Translations under genes and position numbers: made by a program
From: Proteobacteria bacterium UBA6503
GTDB taxonomy: Bacteria; Pseudomonadota; Alphaproteobacteria; UBA1280; UBA6503
DNA length: 64,000 bases
Direction: 5' to 3'
Assembly (NCBI GenBank): GCA_002436405.1
Contig: DJLZ01000001.1
Coordinates: forward strand, 124,713 to 188,712
Notes under the pieces: generated by a model
The model's input: the letters and a program-made list of their open reading frames with translations, nothing else
Database searches by the model: none
Told to the model about the DNA's origin: nothing
Part shown: one piece after another, positions 1 through 8,361 of the stretch
Layout of the letters: the number at the start of each line of letters is the position of its first letter
Position numbering within the stretch: the first letter of the stretch is position 1

Positions 1-11
1 TAAATCTCTAT

Positions 12-1859
12 TTAATCGGACCCGCCCACATCGATCCCTTTAAGCTTAGCGGCTTTAAATTTCTGCCAAGCGTCTAGATCGTTTGCGACATTCTCTCCAC
101 CTCTCTCCAAAAAGGCGGCGGTTGCCCTTTTCTTGCTGCGGCTGGCTTCAGTCTCTGCGTAGAGGCTTAACCAAAAACGCTCAAGTTCATGCTTCTCGCT
201 AATGTTGTTATCAGCTAAAAGCTTTTCAACCCCTGTTCGTTTTTTTAGGTCAAGTACATCGGATTCCAACCCTGCCATTCTCAGGTGGGCCTCAAGCCCC
301 GAAGTGTCAACCCCTGTAGGGGATAAAAATTTAAGTAGTTGCTCTTGTAAGTACTGGAGGCGCCCTGCACTAAAGTTTAATCGTGCAAAGGGTTCACCCA
401 CGCCTTCAAGAACAGCCGTATTGTGCAAGACCAATGCCAACAACACTTGTTCAACAGCACCCGCATTGCGGTCTGTTGTAGGCCCCACGGGGCCTGCAGG
501 TTTTTTAAAGTTTTTATTAAAACCTTTTTGGCCTGCTTTTTGGTTTTGGCTTCCCTGTGGCGCCTGACGGATCGTCTGCCACATTCGGTCTCTCAGTGCA
601 CCATTCATGTGCTTGCGCACAAGTTCGTCCTGAATTTGACTGACAGTATCTGCAATTGCCTTTTCAACAGCTGCACGACCATGACCTGTTTTAAGATCGT
701 AACCATCCGTAAGGTCCTGCCATAAAACATCTTCTAGGGTTACGGCGTTTTTCAAAACTTCATTAAAGGCGTCAGCTCCTTGGGCGGCAATAAAACTGTC
801 AGGGTCTTCGCCTTCAGGCATCCAGGCAAAACGTAGGCCCTTACCTGTGGTCAACACACGCAGCACACGTTGTGCTAAACGTGAGGCTGCCTTACGGCCA
901 GCACTATCACCATCAAGGCAAACAAATGGGGCATCGTTGTAACGCCATAGCAGCGCCACTTGGTCTTCGGTAATGGCAGTCCCCATTGGGGCAACGGCTG
1001 TTTGTACGCCGTGCTGGTATAGGCCAATAACGTCCATGTAGCCTTCAACAATAATTGCTTGCTCGGTACGGCGGATTTGCGGTGCCGCATGGTACAAGCC
1101 GTATAGAATATTACTCTTCTTAAAAAATGGCGTTTCTGACGAGTTTAAGTACTTAGGTTCGCTGCCATCCATCACGCGGCCACCAAACGCCACAGGGCGG
1201 CCCTGCATATCCTGAATTGGGAACATCACACGCCCACGGAAGGTGTCGTAAGGTTCGCCGCCTTTGTCCGACGTACGGATAAGGCCTGTATCGAGCATAA
1301 TTTTGTCGTTGTAGCTTTCAGCGGTAAGGGCTGTTTTAAGTTCACGCCATTCGTCAGGGGCATACCCAAGGCGGAATGTATTAATCGTTTCTTTACTCAG
1401 ACCACGGTTGTACAGGTAGTCTAGTGCCTCGCCTTTTAGGCCACGCTCAAAATGTACGGTGGCACGCTCAAGCGCACCAAAACCATCAACCTTCTGCTTT
1501 TGTTTTACAGGGTTTGCTTTTTCTCGGCGGATGGTCACACCGGCTTTACCAGCTAGGTATTCAACAGCATCTGGGAATGTTAAGCCTTGGATTTGTTGCA
1601 CAAAGTCAAACGCATTACCATGGGCCCCACAACCAAAGCAGTGGTAGTAGCCTTCAGCATCACGCACTTGGAAAGAAGGTGATTTTTCATTATGGAATGG
1701 ACAACAGCCCCAAAGGTCACGCCCTTTGCGCTTGAGCTGAACATGACCGCGCACAACTTCAGCAATCGAAACACGATTGCGAATTTCGTCAATAGTTTCA
1801 CGAGGGATAAGCCCGCTACCGCCTTGACCAAAATTGTTGTTGTGAGGTTTACCGTTCAA
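12..1859 (-). CDS. dnaG: DNA primase DnaG
   Basis: Primase that makes RNA primers at the replication fork. The 615-residue length is normal for the family. The N-terminal CHC2 zinc finger is visible with ligands C53, H56, C74 and C77, followed by the primase core with a TOPRIM domain (VEGYMDVIGLYQ, then CLDGDSAGRKAA at roughly 270-320) and a helical DnaB-binding C-terminus. The frame opens with TTG at 1859; the family usually starts just before the LIPRETIDEI stretch, so the asparagine-rich first 16 residues are uncertain, but no ATG lies nearer. The gene runs away from greA. In many proteobacteria rpoD follows dnaG, but that side is outside the window. Identity is certain; the start is not. 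Confidence 0.97.
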   Translation of the reverse strand: MNGKPHNNNFGQGGSGLIPRETIDEIRNRVSIAEVVRGHVQLKRKGRDLWGCCPFHNEKSPSFQVRDAEGYYHCFGCGAHGNAFDFVQQIQGLTFPDAVEYLAGKAGVTIRREKANPVKQKQKVDGFGALERATVHFERGLKGEALDYLYNRGLSKETINTFRLGYAPDEWRELKTALTAESYNDKIMLDTGLIRTSDKGGEPYDTFRGRVMFPIQDMQGRPVAFGGRVMDGSEPKYLNSSETPFFKKSNILYGLYHAAPQIRRTEQAIIVEGYMDVIGLYQHGVQTAVAPMGTAITEDQVALLWRYNDAPFVCLDGDSAGRKAASRLAQRVLRVLTTGKGLRFAWMPEGEDPDSFIAAQGADAFNEVLKNAVTLEDVLWQDLTDGYDLKTGHGRAAVEKAIADTVSQIQDELVRKHMNGALRDRMWQTIRQAPQGSQNQKAGQKGFNKNFKKPAGPVGPTTDRNAGAVEQVLLALVLHNTAVLEGVGEPFARLNFSAGRLQYLQEQLLKFLSPTGVDTSGLEAHLRMAGLESDVLDLKKRTGVEKLLADNNISEKHELERFWLSLYAETEASRSKKRATAAFLERGGENVANDLDAWQKFKAAKLKGIDVGGSD

Positions 1860-2119
1860 GAGAAGCCCAAATAATTTGTATGTGTAAGTGTTTGCGTGCG
1901 ATAAAATACTGCTGTTTTAACATGATGTTACCTATACCCCTGTGGCAAGGTTACAACATAGTCGGTCAATCTACCCCAAAAACCCATGGTACGCAACGCT
2001 ACGAGGCCAAATAAATGTTGCGTTTCTGCATTTTTTTGGCCTGATATTTGCCCTTGAGGGCCTCACCTACTTAAAACACCCTATTTCTTGCGATTTTTAG
2101 ACATAACACACAAATTTAC

Positions 2120-2148
2120 TTGAAAACACTGACTGGTTGTGCTAGTCT
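2120..2148 (+). promoter_or_regulatory. Candidate greA promoter (sigma-70 type)
   Basis: TTGAAA at 2120-2125 and TAGTCT at 2143-2148 are separated by 17 bases. The -35 matches well and the -10 only partly. A start near 2155 would place the hairpin at 2162-2185 in the 5' leader. This is inference from sequence only. Confidence 0.4.
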
Positions 2149-2161
2149 TAAATAATACCGT

Positions 2162-2198
2162 CCCAAAACTACTACAAGTTTGGGGCGCTTATTTTTTG
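2162..2198 (+). terminator. Hairpin plus T-run in greA leader (attenuator candidate)
   Basis: CCCAAAACT (2162-2170) pairs with AGTTTGGGG (2177-2185) with one bulged A, and a run of six T follows at 2192-2197. It lies about 90 bases before the greA start codon and just after the candidate promoter, so it could terminate part of the greA transcripts early. Confidence 0.45.
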
Positions 2199-2285
2199 TC
2201 AGGACCCTTTGTACCCCTCTATTTTGGGAAGGTTCTTACTTAAACAACTCATTATTTATTGTGATAGGAAGTAGGTTATAAACCC

Positions 2286-2771
2286 ATGGAACGCACACCA
2301 CTAACCCTAGGTGGGTTAAAAAAACTAGAAGCTGAGCTAGAAAACCTTAAATCGGTTGAGCGCCCAGCTATTATTGAAGCTATCGCCACGGCCCGTGACC
2401 ATGGTGATCTTTCTGAGAACGCTGAATACTCATCAGCTAAGGAAAAGCAAAGCTTCATTGAAGGCCGCATCCAAGAACTTGAAGCTAAGCTTAGCCTTGC
2501 TGAAGTTATTGACCCAACCAAACAAAAAGGCAGCAAAGTTATGTTTGGTGCCACTGTTAAGGTTGTTGATGTTGATACTGATAAAGAAACAACTTACGCC
2601 CTTGTTGGCCCAGACGAGGCGAATCTTGAGCGTGGCTTGATTTCAATCACATCACCACTTGGCCGTGCCCTTATCGGTAAAGAAGAAGGCGATGAAGCCA
2701 TCTTCCGTGCCCCAGGCGGCACCCGTACTTACGAAGTTTTGGACGTTGAGTTCAAAGCCATCGAAATCTAA
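2286..2771 (+). CDS. greA: Transcription elongation factor GreA
   Basis: Cleavage factor that rescues backtracked RNA polymerase by inserting a coiled coil into the secondary channel. The protein has 161 residues, close to the usual 158. The N-terminal coiled coil (residues about 1-75) carries the acidic tip region around DHGDLSENAEY, and an FKBP-like C-terminal domain with the SPLGRALIGK motif follows. It starts at ATG 2286 and is monocistronic, with a strong terminator at 2790-2820. The long leader with a hairpin suggests attenuation. Confidence 0.97.
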   Translation: MERTPLTLGGLKKLEAELENLKSVERPAIIEAIATARDHGDLSENAEYSSAKEKQSFIEGRIQELEAKLSLAEVIDPTKQKGSKVMFGATVKVVDVDTDKETTYALVGPDEANLERGLISITSPLGRALIGKEEGDEAIFRAPGGTRTYEVLDVEFKAIEI

Positions 2772-2789
2772 GTACTGCTTAAGCTATAA

Positions 2790-2820
2790 AAAAGGCCGGG
2801 AGTCATATCCCGGCCTTTTT
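2790..2820 (+). terminator. Intrinsic terminator of greA
   Basis: AAAAGGCCGGG (2790-2800) pairs with CCCGGCCTTTT (2809-2819), with a T-run. It also has an A-run on the other side and can act for the convergent gene ending at 2834. Confidence 0.9.
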
Positions 2821-2833
2821 CTTTATATGGTGA

Positions 2834-4807
2834 TTAACGGAAGCGTGTAATCAGTGGGTTTGGCACTGATTGTGATGGCTCGGCACCACCACGACCACGA
2901 CGGCGGCGACGGCGCGCCATGCGGGCGTACATTTGCTTCTGTTTTTCAGCTTCTTGTTCAGCCTTGGCTTTGTCCTGCGCTTGCTTTTCAGCTTTCTCGG
3001 CTTGGCCTTTAGGCGTTAGGTCATATACGTCAACCTCTAGCGGCTGTGGTACACCTGAAGCTTGTTCTTCAGCCACACGGTCGTTTAGCTCTTCCATGTG
3101 TGATTTTGTCTCTTGGCGAACCATGTGTTTTTCGCCGTCAATCTCAACTTCTGAGAATTTGCCACGCTTGTTTTCAGCGTAGTATTCTTTCTCAGCAGCA
3201 AGCAGCTGGCTACGCTGAGAGGCAGCAGTAACAGGCTCACGGTTTTCAAAGGCTTCCATTTCCTTCACTTCATCGTAAAGTGGGGCCATTTCTTTTGGCA
3301 CGCTTTGCTTGGTGCCGTCAGGGCCTTCAATATCAACAAAGGTTACGCCTTTTTGTGTTTTGTAAGCTTCGGCTTCATGATCAAGGCGGGCACGCATGCT
3401 CGCAACTGTCACATCAGGGTCCGAGAACATCTCGTACATTTCAGACACACGGTCTTGGGTTTGTACTTGAACCTCATCGTTCATATCGATAGTTGGTTCA
3501 ACACGTTCTTGCTCAACTTCAACTTCTTCACGTAGTGAGTAGCTGTAGTTTTTAACTTCTTGATATTTGCGGCTTACACTTTCGCCCATGTCTTTAGCGA
3601 ATTTCTGTGCACGGCTACGCAAACTTGCAAAGCCACCCGCAACCTGGCTCATCAGGCTTGGCTTCGGCTCGGCTTCCGCCACACCGCCAATACGGTCTTC
3701 AGGTGAGGCACTAATACTTAGCTCATCATCAAGTTCGTTTGAAGGGTCAGCGTCATCGGTTTCAGCCCCAAGAATCACAACATCCTCTTCTTCGCCAAGG
3801 TCGTACACGTCATCAACGTCAACCTCTACGCTTTGGGCAACAAGCTCTGGCTCTTCAACCTCTTGGGCGATCTCTTGCTCGGCTTCATCAAAAGCAAACT
3901 CATGCTGGCCAGAGTCTTCAAGTTCAACAGCAGCTTCAGCCTGTGGGCCATTTGCAGCTGCTTCCAAGCCTGCATCCATTTGCGCCATACGAGAAAGGTC
4001 CGCACGATCTTCAAGGCTTTTTGCATTCTGACGAATACGGCCCAATTGGGCTTCTGTCATCTCTGCGTTATGCGTGGCAAGCGCTAGCTTTTCATCTAAA
4101 TCAAGAGCTTCATCTGAATTAGGCTCAAATGCGGCAAGAGCACTTAGAGCAGCCTTACGATTAGCATCATTCCCGAAAACGCCTTTTTTACCATCAAGGT
4201 CACCAAACATTTCTGGGTGGCGCTTCATCACCTCGCGAGCAAAAATACGCTGACCACCGTCACGTGTATCAACGCCCATAGCTTCAAGGTCTGCGTCTAG
4301 GTCATACAAGTCTTTAGCTAGTTTCAACTTAGCATCATGATTACCTTTACCGTACTGTGCTTCAGCCATAGCATTTAGCAGCTCACGAGGGTTTTCACTG
4401 ATTGAAATACGGTTAAATTGTTCTTTTGCACTGTGTGGGTTTGCAAACACCTGATCGCACAGATCGGCAACTTGCTTATCAGCAGCTGCAAGTGCTTGGT
4501 GATATTCATTTTCAAACTTTTGTGCAATAACCTCAGCTTCACGCACCTGCTGCTTTGAGGCTTCTACCTGCTCTGACATATCTTCAATATGTTGGACATC
4601 TTTATCGTTCTGCTTCTCTGAAACGGCCTTTGAGGCCTTAGCATAGTCATAATTATCGCGGTAGTTTGCACCTGCACGCATTTGCGCCATCCCACGTGAC
4701 CCCTTGCCAGTATGGCGAGCCATCGCGTTGCTAAGTGCATCAAGTAATTGATTAAATGTGTGTACTGAATCTGGTGACATAGAGTTAAACCCCATAGTTA
4801 TTTGCAT
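2834..4807 (-). CDS. Large charged protein of unknown function
   Basis: 657 residues that I do not recognise. No signal peptide or membrane segment is evident. Residues about 1-300 are helical and charged, with coiled-coil-like stretches (EQVEASKQQVREAEVIAQKF). A very acidic, low-complexity segment follows at about 300-370 (DVDDVYDLGEEEDVVILG), then more charged helix, and the protein ends in a basic patch (ARRRRRRGRGG) before PNPLITRFR. An acidic middle and an arginine-rich tail suggest nucleic-acid or protein binding, but no catalytic motif is visible. Start ATG 4807 follows AAGGG very closely; ATG 4795 (MGFNSM) is an alternative. It is transcribed alone, convergent with greA. Confidence 0.75.
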   Translation of the reverse strand: MQITMGFNSMSPDSVHTFNQLLDALSNAMARHTGKGSRGMAQMRAGANYRDNYDYAKASKAVSEKQNDKDVQHIEDMSEQVEASKQQVREAEVIAQKFENEYHQALAAADKQVADLCDQVFANPHSAKEQFNRISISENPRELLNAMAEAQYGKGNHDAKLKLAKDLYDLDADLEAMGVDTRDGGQRIFAREVMKRHPEMFGDLDGKKGVFGNDANRKAALSALAAFEPNSDEALDLDEKLALATHNAEMTEAQLGRIRQNAKSLEDRADLSRMAQMDAGLEAAANGPQAEAAVELEDSGQHEFAFDEAEQEIAQEVEEPELVAQSVEVDVDDVYDLGEEEDVVILGAETDDADPSNELDDELSISASPEDRIGGVAEAEPKPSLMSQVAGGFASLRSRAQKFAKDMGESVSRKYQEVKNYSYSLREEVEVEQERVEPTIDMNDEVQVQTQDRVSEMYEMFSDPDVTVASMRARLDHEAEAYKTQKGVTFVDIEGPDGTKQSVPKEMAPLYDEVKEMEAFENREPVTAASQRSQLLAAEKEYYAENKRGKFSEVEIDGEKHMVRQETKSHMEELNDRVAEEQASGVPQPLEVDVYDLTPKGQAEKAEKQAQDKAKAEQEAEKQKQMYARMARRRRRRGRGGAEPSQSVPNPLITRFR

Positions 4808-4889
4808 CCCTTAATAATAAAGATGTGTATCAAATACGGAGTTACAACCCCAAAAAGACTGAAAAAGCGATTTTATGGCTCTGGTAAAT

Positions 4890-5444
4890 TTATCGGTATT
4901 GCTCGCCAGTTTCGGCATTCAGCAAAATGGACACCCCACCCTGCAGCTTATGAGGTGCCGTGAGCGAGAAAATGCCATCAGGCAAATCGTATTGTTCAAA
5001 AATAGGCGGCTTACCTGAAATATTTGCCGAGGTTGACACCAGCGGCTTGCCCCAAGCCTCGAGGTATTGCTGCATATAGTCTTTTGCAGGCAGGCGCACG
5101 GCAATGGTATCAAAGCCGCCTGTTAAGAGCTCAAGTAGGTCTTCTTTAACAGGGAATACTAGCGTTACTTGGCCGGGCCAATGCTCTTTCACCATTTCTT
5201 TTTGGTGGTCAGTCAGTGGTGGGGCTAACATCTTAAGTTGGTTAATATGGCTAATCAGCACCACAAAGCCTTTTTCAGGGGCACGCTGCTTAAGCTCAAT
5301 AATCTTATTAAGGCCCGCTTCATTAAAAGGGTCGCAGCAATAGCCGTATACACCTTCAGCTGGGGCTGCGACGGCAGCGCCCTTACCTAGAAGGTTTTTA
5401 AACATCTCAAGTTGGTCAGGTGTGTAATGCATAATCTGTTTCAT
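4890..5444 (-). CDS. YrdC/Sua5-family protein (TsaC-like)
   Basis: YrdC-fold protein of 184 residues, close to E. coli TsaC (190), which makes threonylcarbamoyl-adenylate for tRNA t6A37. The visible family pattern is APAEGVYGYCCDP near residue 27, followed by the IIELKQRAPEKGFVVLI stretch (KxR region), WPGQVTLVFP, IAVRLP and STSANISGKPP. The long form (Sua5) has an extra C-terminal domain that is absent here. It lies 7 bases after tadA, so two tRNA-modifying enzymes are probably co-transcribed. Start ATG 5444; ATG 5432 is possible. The TsaC role is inferred from family. Confidence 0.88.
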   Translation of the reverse strand: MKQIMHYTPDQLEMFKNLLGKGAAVAAPAEGVYGYCCDPFNEAGLNKIIELKQRAPEKGFVVLISHINQLKMLAPPLTDHQKEMVKEHWPGQVTLVFPVKEDLLELLTGGFDTIAVRLPAKDYMQQYLEAWGKPLVSTSANISGKPPIFEQYDLPDGIFSLTAPHKLQGGVSILLNAETGEQYR

Positions 5445-5451
5445 ACTTTCA

Positions 5452-5916
5452 CTAACGCTTAGCTTTGAAAAAAGTTTGCAATAAAAGTTTACTTTCTTCT
5501 GCTAAGTACCCGTGGTCAACAAATGGTTTGTGGTGGCAAGTCTTATGCGTATAGACCGCAGCCCCCTGTAATACGCCCCCACTTTTAGGGTCAGTGGCGG
5601 CAAAGCGTACTTCTTTAATACGGGCCCACGCTAACGCTTGGGCACACATAGCGCAAGGCTCAAGGCTTACGGCAAGCATCAGCCCCGTAAGGTTTGGGGT
5701 GCCGCGTTTTTTGCCCGCTTCACGCAGGGCTACAATTTCGGCGTGGGCAGTAGGGTCTGCGTTGGTAATGGTAAGGTTATACCCCTCGCCCCAAATTTGG
5801 CCGTCTTCATCATAGATAACCGCACCCACAGGTACTTCGTCACACTGGGCGGCAGCATGCGCAAGTTCAAGCGCACGGTCGAGCATTTGTTTGTGAAGAG
5901 GGCTTGTGCTATCCAT
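5452..5916 (-). CDS. tadA: tRNA adenosine(34) deaminase TadA
   Basis: Zinc deaminase converting A34 to inosine in tRNA-Arg(ACG). It has 154 residues. The zinc site is complete: DPTAHAEI (histidine ligand and catalytic glutamate) and EPCAMCAQAL (two cysteine ligands). DEVPVGAV near the start and the C-terminal LLLQTFFKAKR are typical of TadA rather than of guanine or cytosine deaminases, which is why I prefer TadA. ATG 5916 is preceded by AAGGACA. It is followed by the tsaC-like gene after 7 bases. Confidence 0.9.
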   Translation of the reverse strand: MDSTSPLHKQMLDRALELAHAAAQCDEVPVGAVIYDEDGQIWGEGYNLTITNADPTAHAEIVALREAGKKRGTPNLTGLMLAVSLEPCAMCAQALAWARIKEVRFAATDPKSGGVLQGAAVYTHKTCHHKPFVDHGYLAEESKLLLQTFFKAKR

Positions 5917-6028
5917 GGGTTGTCCTTATAGTAACGTTTCGGAGTATGTGTTCGTCCTTTTAGTTAGGGGCAATCAGGCAAAAACACAAGATTAAATAAT
6001 ATATCCCAACAATATACACAGTATACCC

Positions 6029-6817
6029 ATGGCAGACAAAAAACCAATTATCGGCATTAACCTCGACTACTTTGGCGACGGCATTACACCTACACACCCT
6101 CTATTGGGCGATATTTTTATGGCAGGGTCTGGCTGCCATGCGCCGTTTGCACGCCATATTATTAACTACAACTTCGTGCTCGCGGTTGAGCAAGCTGGCG
6201 GTATTCCGCTGATTATGCCCCACGCCTTTAGCGCTATGGAACACTACATCGATATGGTCGATGGCTTTATGTTTATTGGCGGCACGATTGACCTTCCGCC
6301 TGAAACCTACGGCGAAGAACCCACCACTGAAACGCTATATATCCAAGACCAACGCGCCCGCTTTGACCTTGAGCTTATGCGCCGCGCCCTGCGCACGAAA
6401 AAGCCAATTTTAGGTATTTGCGCAGGCGCCCAGCTTTTGAACGTGGTTCGTGGCGGCACGCTGCACCAGCATATTCCTGATTCATACAAAGAGTCTGAGA
6501 TTGAGCACTTCCAGTTCACTAAACTTACCGAAGCTGTGCACGACGTACATTTTGAAGCTGGCAGCGTACTAAGCAAAACAGTGAACCAAACCGTATTGGC
6601 TGTAAACTCAAGCCACCACATGTCAGTCAAAGACCCAGGCCGTGGCATTGCCATTACCGCCCGTGCCCCTGATGGTGTAGCTGAAGGTATTGAGTGTACT
6701 GAACACCCTTACATTGTTGGCGTGCAATGGCACCCTGAATTTTTCCGTAATACATGCCATCAAAAACTATTTGAGCGCTTGGTCACAACCGCGCAGGAGA
6801 TTAAAGAAAATGTCTAA
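6029..6817 (+). CDS. Peptidase C26 / gamma-glutamyl-GABA hydrolase-like protein
   Basis: Class I glutamine-amidotransferase-like hydrolase of 262 residues. The nucleophile elbow is LGICAGAQLL (cysteine near residue 131), and the His-Glu pair is in GVQWHPEFF near 236, so the triad is complete. Relatives such as PuuD hydrolyse gamma-glutamyl-GABA in putrescine breakdown, but no other putrescine genes are nearby, so the substrate is open. Its stop codon lies inside the next gene (ATG 6810 against stop 6815-6817), so translation is probably coupled to the pseudouridine synthase. Confidence 0.87.
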   Translation: MADKKPIIGINLDYFGDGITPTHPLLGDIFMAGSGCHAPFARHIINYNFVLAVEQAGGIPLIMPHAFSAMEHYIDMVDGFMFIGGTIDLPPETYGEEPTTETLYIQDQRARFDLELMRRALRTKKPILGICAGAQLLNVVRGGTLHQHIPDSYKESEIEHFQFTKLTEAVHDVHFEAGSVLSKTVNQTVLAVNSSHHMSVKDPGRGIAITARAPDGVAEGIECTEHPYIVGVQWHPEFFRNTCHQKLFERLVTTAQEIKENV

Positions 6818-7541
6818 ACCTATCCGCATTGCAAAAGCCATGGCTGATGCTGGTCTGTGTTCACGCCGTGAAGCTGAGCGCTGGATTGAAGCTGGCCGTG
6901 TTGTTTTAAACGGTAAAACACTTGATACCCCTGCCGTGACTGTTACCGAAGCTGATGATATTCAGGTTGATGGCAACCCGCTGCAAAACAAGCCTGATCA
7001 GCCACGCATTTTCTTGTACAACAAACCATCGGGTATTATTTGCTCAGCCTCTGACCCTGAAGGCCGCCCTACTGTTTTTGAAAAACTGCCTAAAAAGCTT
7101 CCACGCCTTATTTTGGTAGGCCGCTTAGACCTGAACTCAGAAGGCTTACTGCTTTTGACAACAGATGGCGAGCTTGCAGGCACACTCATGCACCCGTCAA
7201 CCAACCTAGAACGTACCTATAAAGTGCGCTTCCGTGGCGACTTGACCGATGCCCAAATTAAAGAACTTGGCGAAGGCATTACCATTGAAGGTATTCACTT
7301 CCGCCCAGCTAAAGTAAACCTACTGGGCACCACACGTGGCGGCAGCAACAACTGGGCAACGGTCACGATTACCGAAGGTAAAAACCGTGAAATCCGTCGC
7401 TTATTCAACCACTTTGGTTTGCAGGTAAACCGCCTTATTCGCCTACAGTATGGCCCCTTTGAACTGGGTGACCTTACAACAAATGCGTTGAAAGAAATTG
7501 ACCAAGCGACCGTAAATAACTTCATCGCAACTTTGAAATAA
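6810..7541 (+). CDS. 23S rRNA pseudouridine synthase, RluB/RsuA family
   Basis: 243 residues. An N-terminal S4 RNA-binding domain (IRIAKAMADAGLCSRREAE) is followed by the RsuA/RluB/RluE/RluF catalytic domain with GRLDLNSEGLLLLTTDGEL, which contains the catalytic aspartate, and the NREIRRLF motif. ATG 6810 was chosen because GCAGGAGA sits at 6793-6800 and MSKPIRIAKAM matches the family start; an earlier in-frame ATG at 6690 lies inside the upstream gene. S4 plus domain length fits RluB best. It overlaps the upstream hydrolase gene by 8 bases. Confidence 0.9.
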   Translation: MSKPIRIAKAMADAGLCSRREAERWIEAGRVVLNGKTLDTPAVTVTEADDIQVDGNPLQNKPDQPRIFLYNKPSGIICSASDPEGRPTVFEKLPKKLPRLILVGRLDLNSEGLLLLTTDGELAGTLMHPSTNLERTYKVRFRGDLTDAQIKELGEGITIEGIHFRPAKVNLLGTTRGGSNNWATVTITEGKNREIRRLFNHFGLQVNRLIRLQYGPFELGDLTTNALKEIDQATVNNFIATLK

Positions 7542-7556
7542 GAGACTATTGAATTA

Positions 7557-7639
7557 TTGGGGATGAGAAAATAAGTTTTCGCAGGGCAAAGTGTATAAAC
7601 AAATACACGAAGTCCAAGAAAACTGATTTAATCGCCCAA
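7557..7639 (+). repeat. Intergenic hairpin element, copy 1
   Basis: Between rluB and rsmD. Ends TTGGGG (7557-7562) and CCCAA (7635-7639) pair. Inner stem AGTTTTC (7574-7580) pairs with GAAAACT (7618-7624), and the apical stem is GTGTAT (7591-7596) with ATACAC (7603-7608). The family has further copies at 8251, 27178 and 41045, and a diverged one at 24513. Confidence 0.75.
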
Positions 7640-7668
7640 ATAAACAATACGGATTGTGGAGCACCAAA

Positions 7669-8220
7669 ATGAACATGCAGATTATTGGCGGTATTTATAA
7701 AGGGAAAAAGCTCATTTCACCAAAGAGTGAAAACGTGCGCCCTACAGCCTCACGCAGCCGTGAAGCCCTATTCAACATGCTTGAAACCCATACCAGCCTT
7801 AAGGGCAAAACCGTTGCCGACCTTTACTGCGGCAGTGGTGCGCTTGGGCTTGAGGCCATTTCACGTGGGGCTGCCAATGCCATCTTTGCAGATATGGATA
7901 CCAAGCCTGCCTTTAAAAACGCCCAAAGCATGCAGGTTGAAAATCAAGTAAGCTACGTACAAGCCGATGTGTTGAAGTTCAGCACAGAGAAATTGGCTGA
8001 AGTTGATATTATTTTTATGGATCCGCCATATGGCTACGACCTTGCAGCCAAAACCATCGAAGCCCACGCCCCGCACCTTAAAAAAGGCACCATTTGGGCC
8101 ATTGAAGTTGAGGCCGACTACCCGCTTGCCGCACTTCCCTTTGCCGCTAAAGGCACACCACTAAAACTGCTGGGTAAGAACACCCACGGTGCAGCGTCAA
8201 TCGCGGTTTTTGTCCAATAA
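7669..8220 (+). CDS. rsmD: 16S rRNA (guanine(966)-N2)-methyltransferase RsmD
   Basis: SAM-dependent methyltransferase acting on 16S G966. It has 183 residues, a normal length. MQIIGGIYKGKKL at the start, VRPTASRSREALFNML, the SAM loop DLYCGSGALGLEAISRGA and the catalytic DPPYGYD are all diagnostic. ATG 7669 was chosen because GGAG (7658-7661) precedes it at normal spacing; the frame opens 15 bases earlier. It follows the rRNA pseudouridine synthase on the same strand, with a hairpin element between them, and is convergent with mutL. Confidence 0.93.
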   Translation: MNMQIIGGIYKGKKLISPKSENVRPTASRSREALFNMLETHTSLKGKTVADLYCGSGALGLEAISRGAANAIFADMDTKPAFKNAQSMQVENQVSYVQADVLKFSTEKLAEVDIIFMDPPYGYDLAAKTIEAHAPHLKKGTIWAIEVEADYPLAALPFAAKGTPLKLLGKNTHGAASIAVFVQ

Positions 8221-8250
8221 AGCTGTCTGCTTATACTAATAGTTATTTAA

Positions 8251-8353
8251 TTTTGGGATGAGAAAATTCTTTTGTGCCGCATGGCGCAAGCGACGTGTAT
8301 GGGTAATACACGAGTGAAGCAATATGCAAACAAGAGGGTTTAATCGCCCAAAA
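8251..8353 (+). repeat. Intergenic hairpin element, copy 2
   Basis: Between convergent rsmD and mutL. Termini TTTTGGG (8251-8257) and CCCAAAA (8347-8353) pair; the apical stem is GTGTAT (8295-8300), loop GGGTA, ATACAC (8306-8311). Left GGGATGAGAAAAT and right TTTAATCGCCCAA are shared with copy 1. Confidence 0.75.
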
Positions 8354-8361
8354 GTGAATGA

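Larger units (their letters stand above)
1860..2285. other. Divergent dnaG/greA intergenic region
   Basis: About 425 bases without a gene, separating divergent dnaG and greA. It holds a candidate greA promoter and a leader hairpin, listed separately. Nothing else was recognised in the dnaG-proximal half. Confidence 0.6.
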
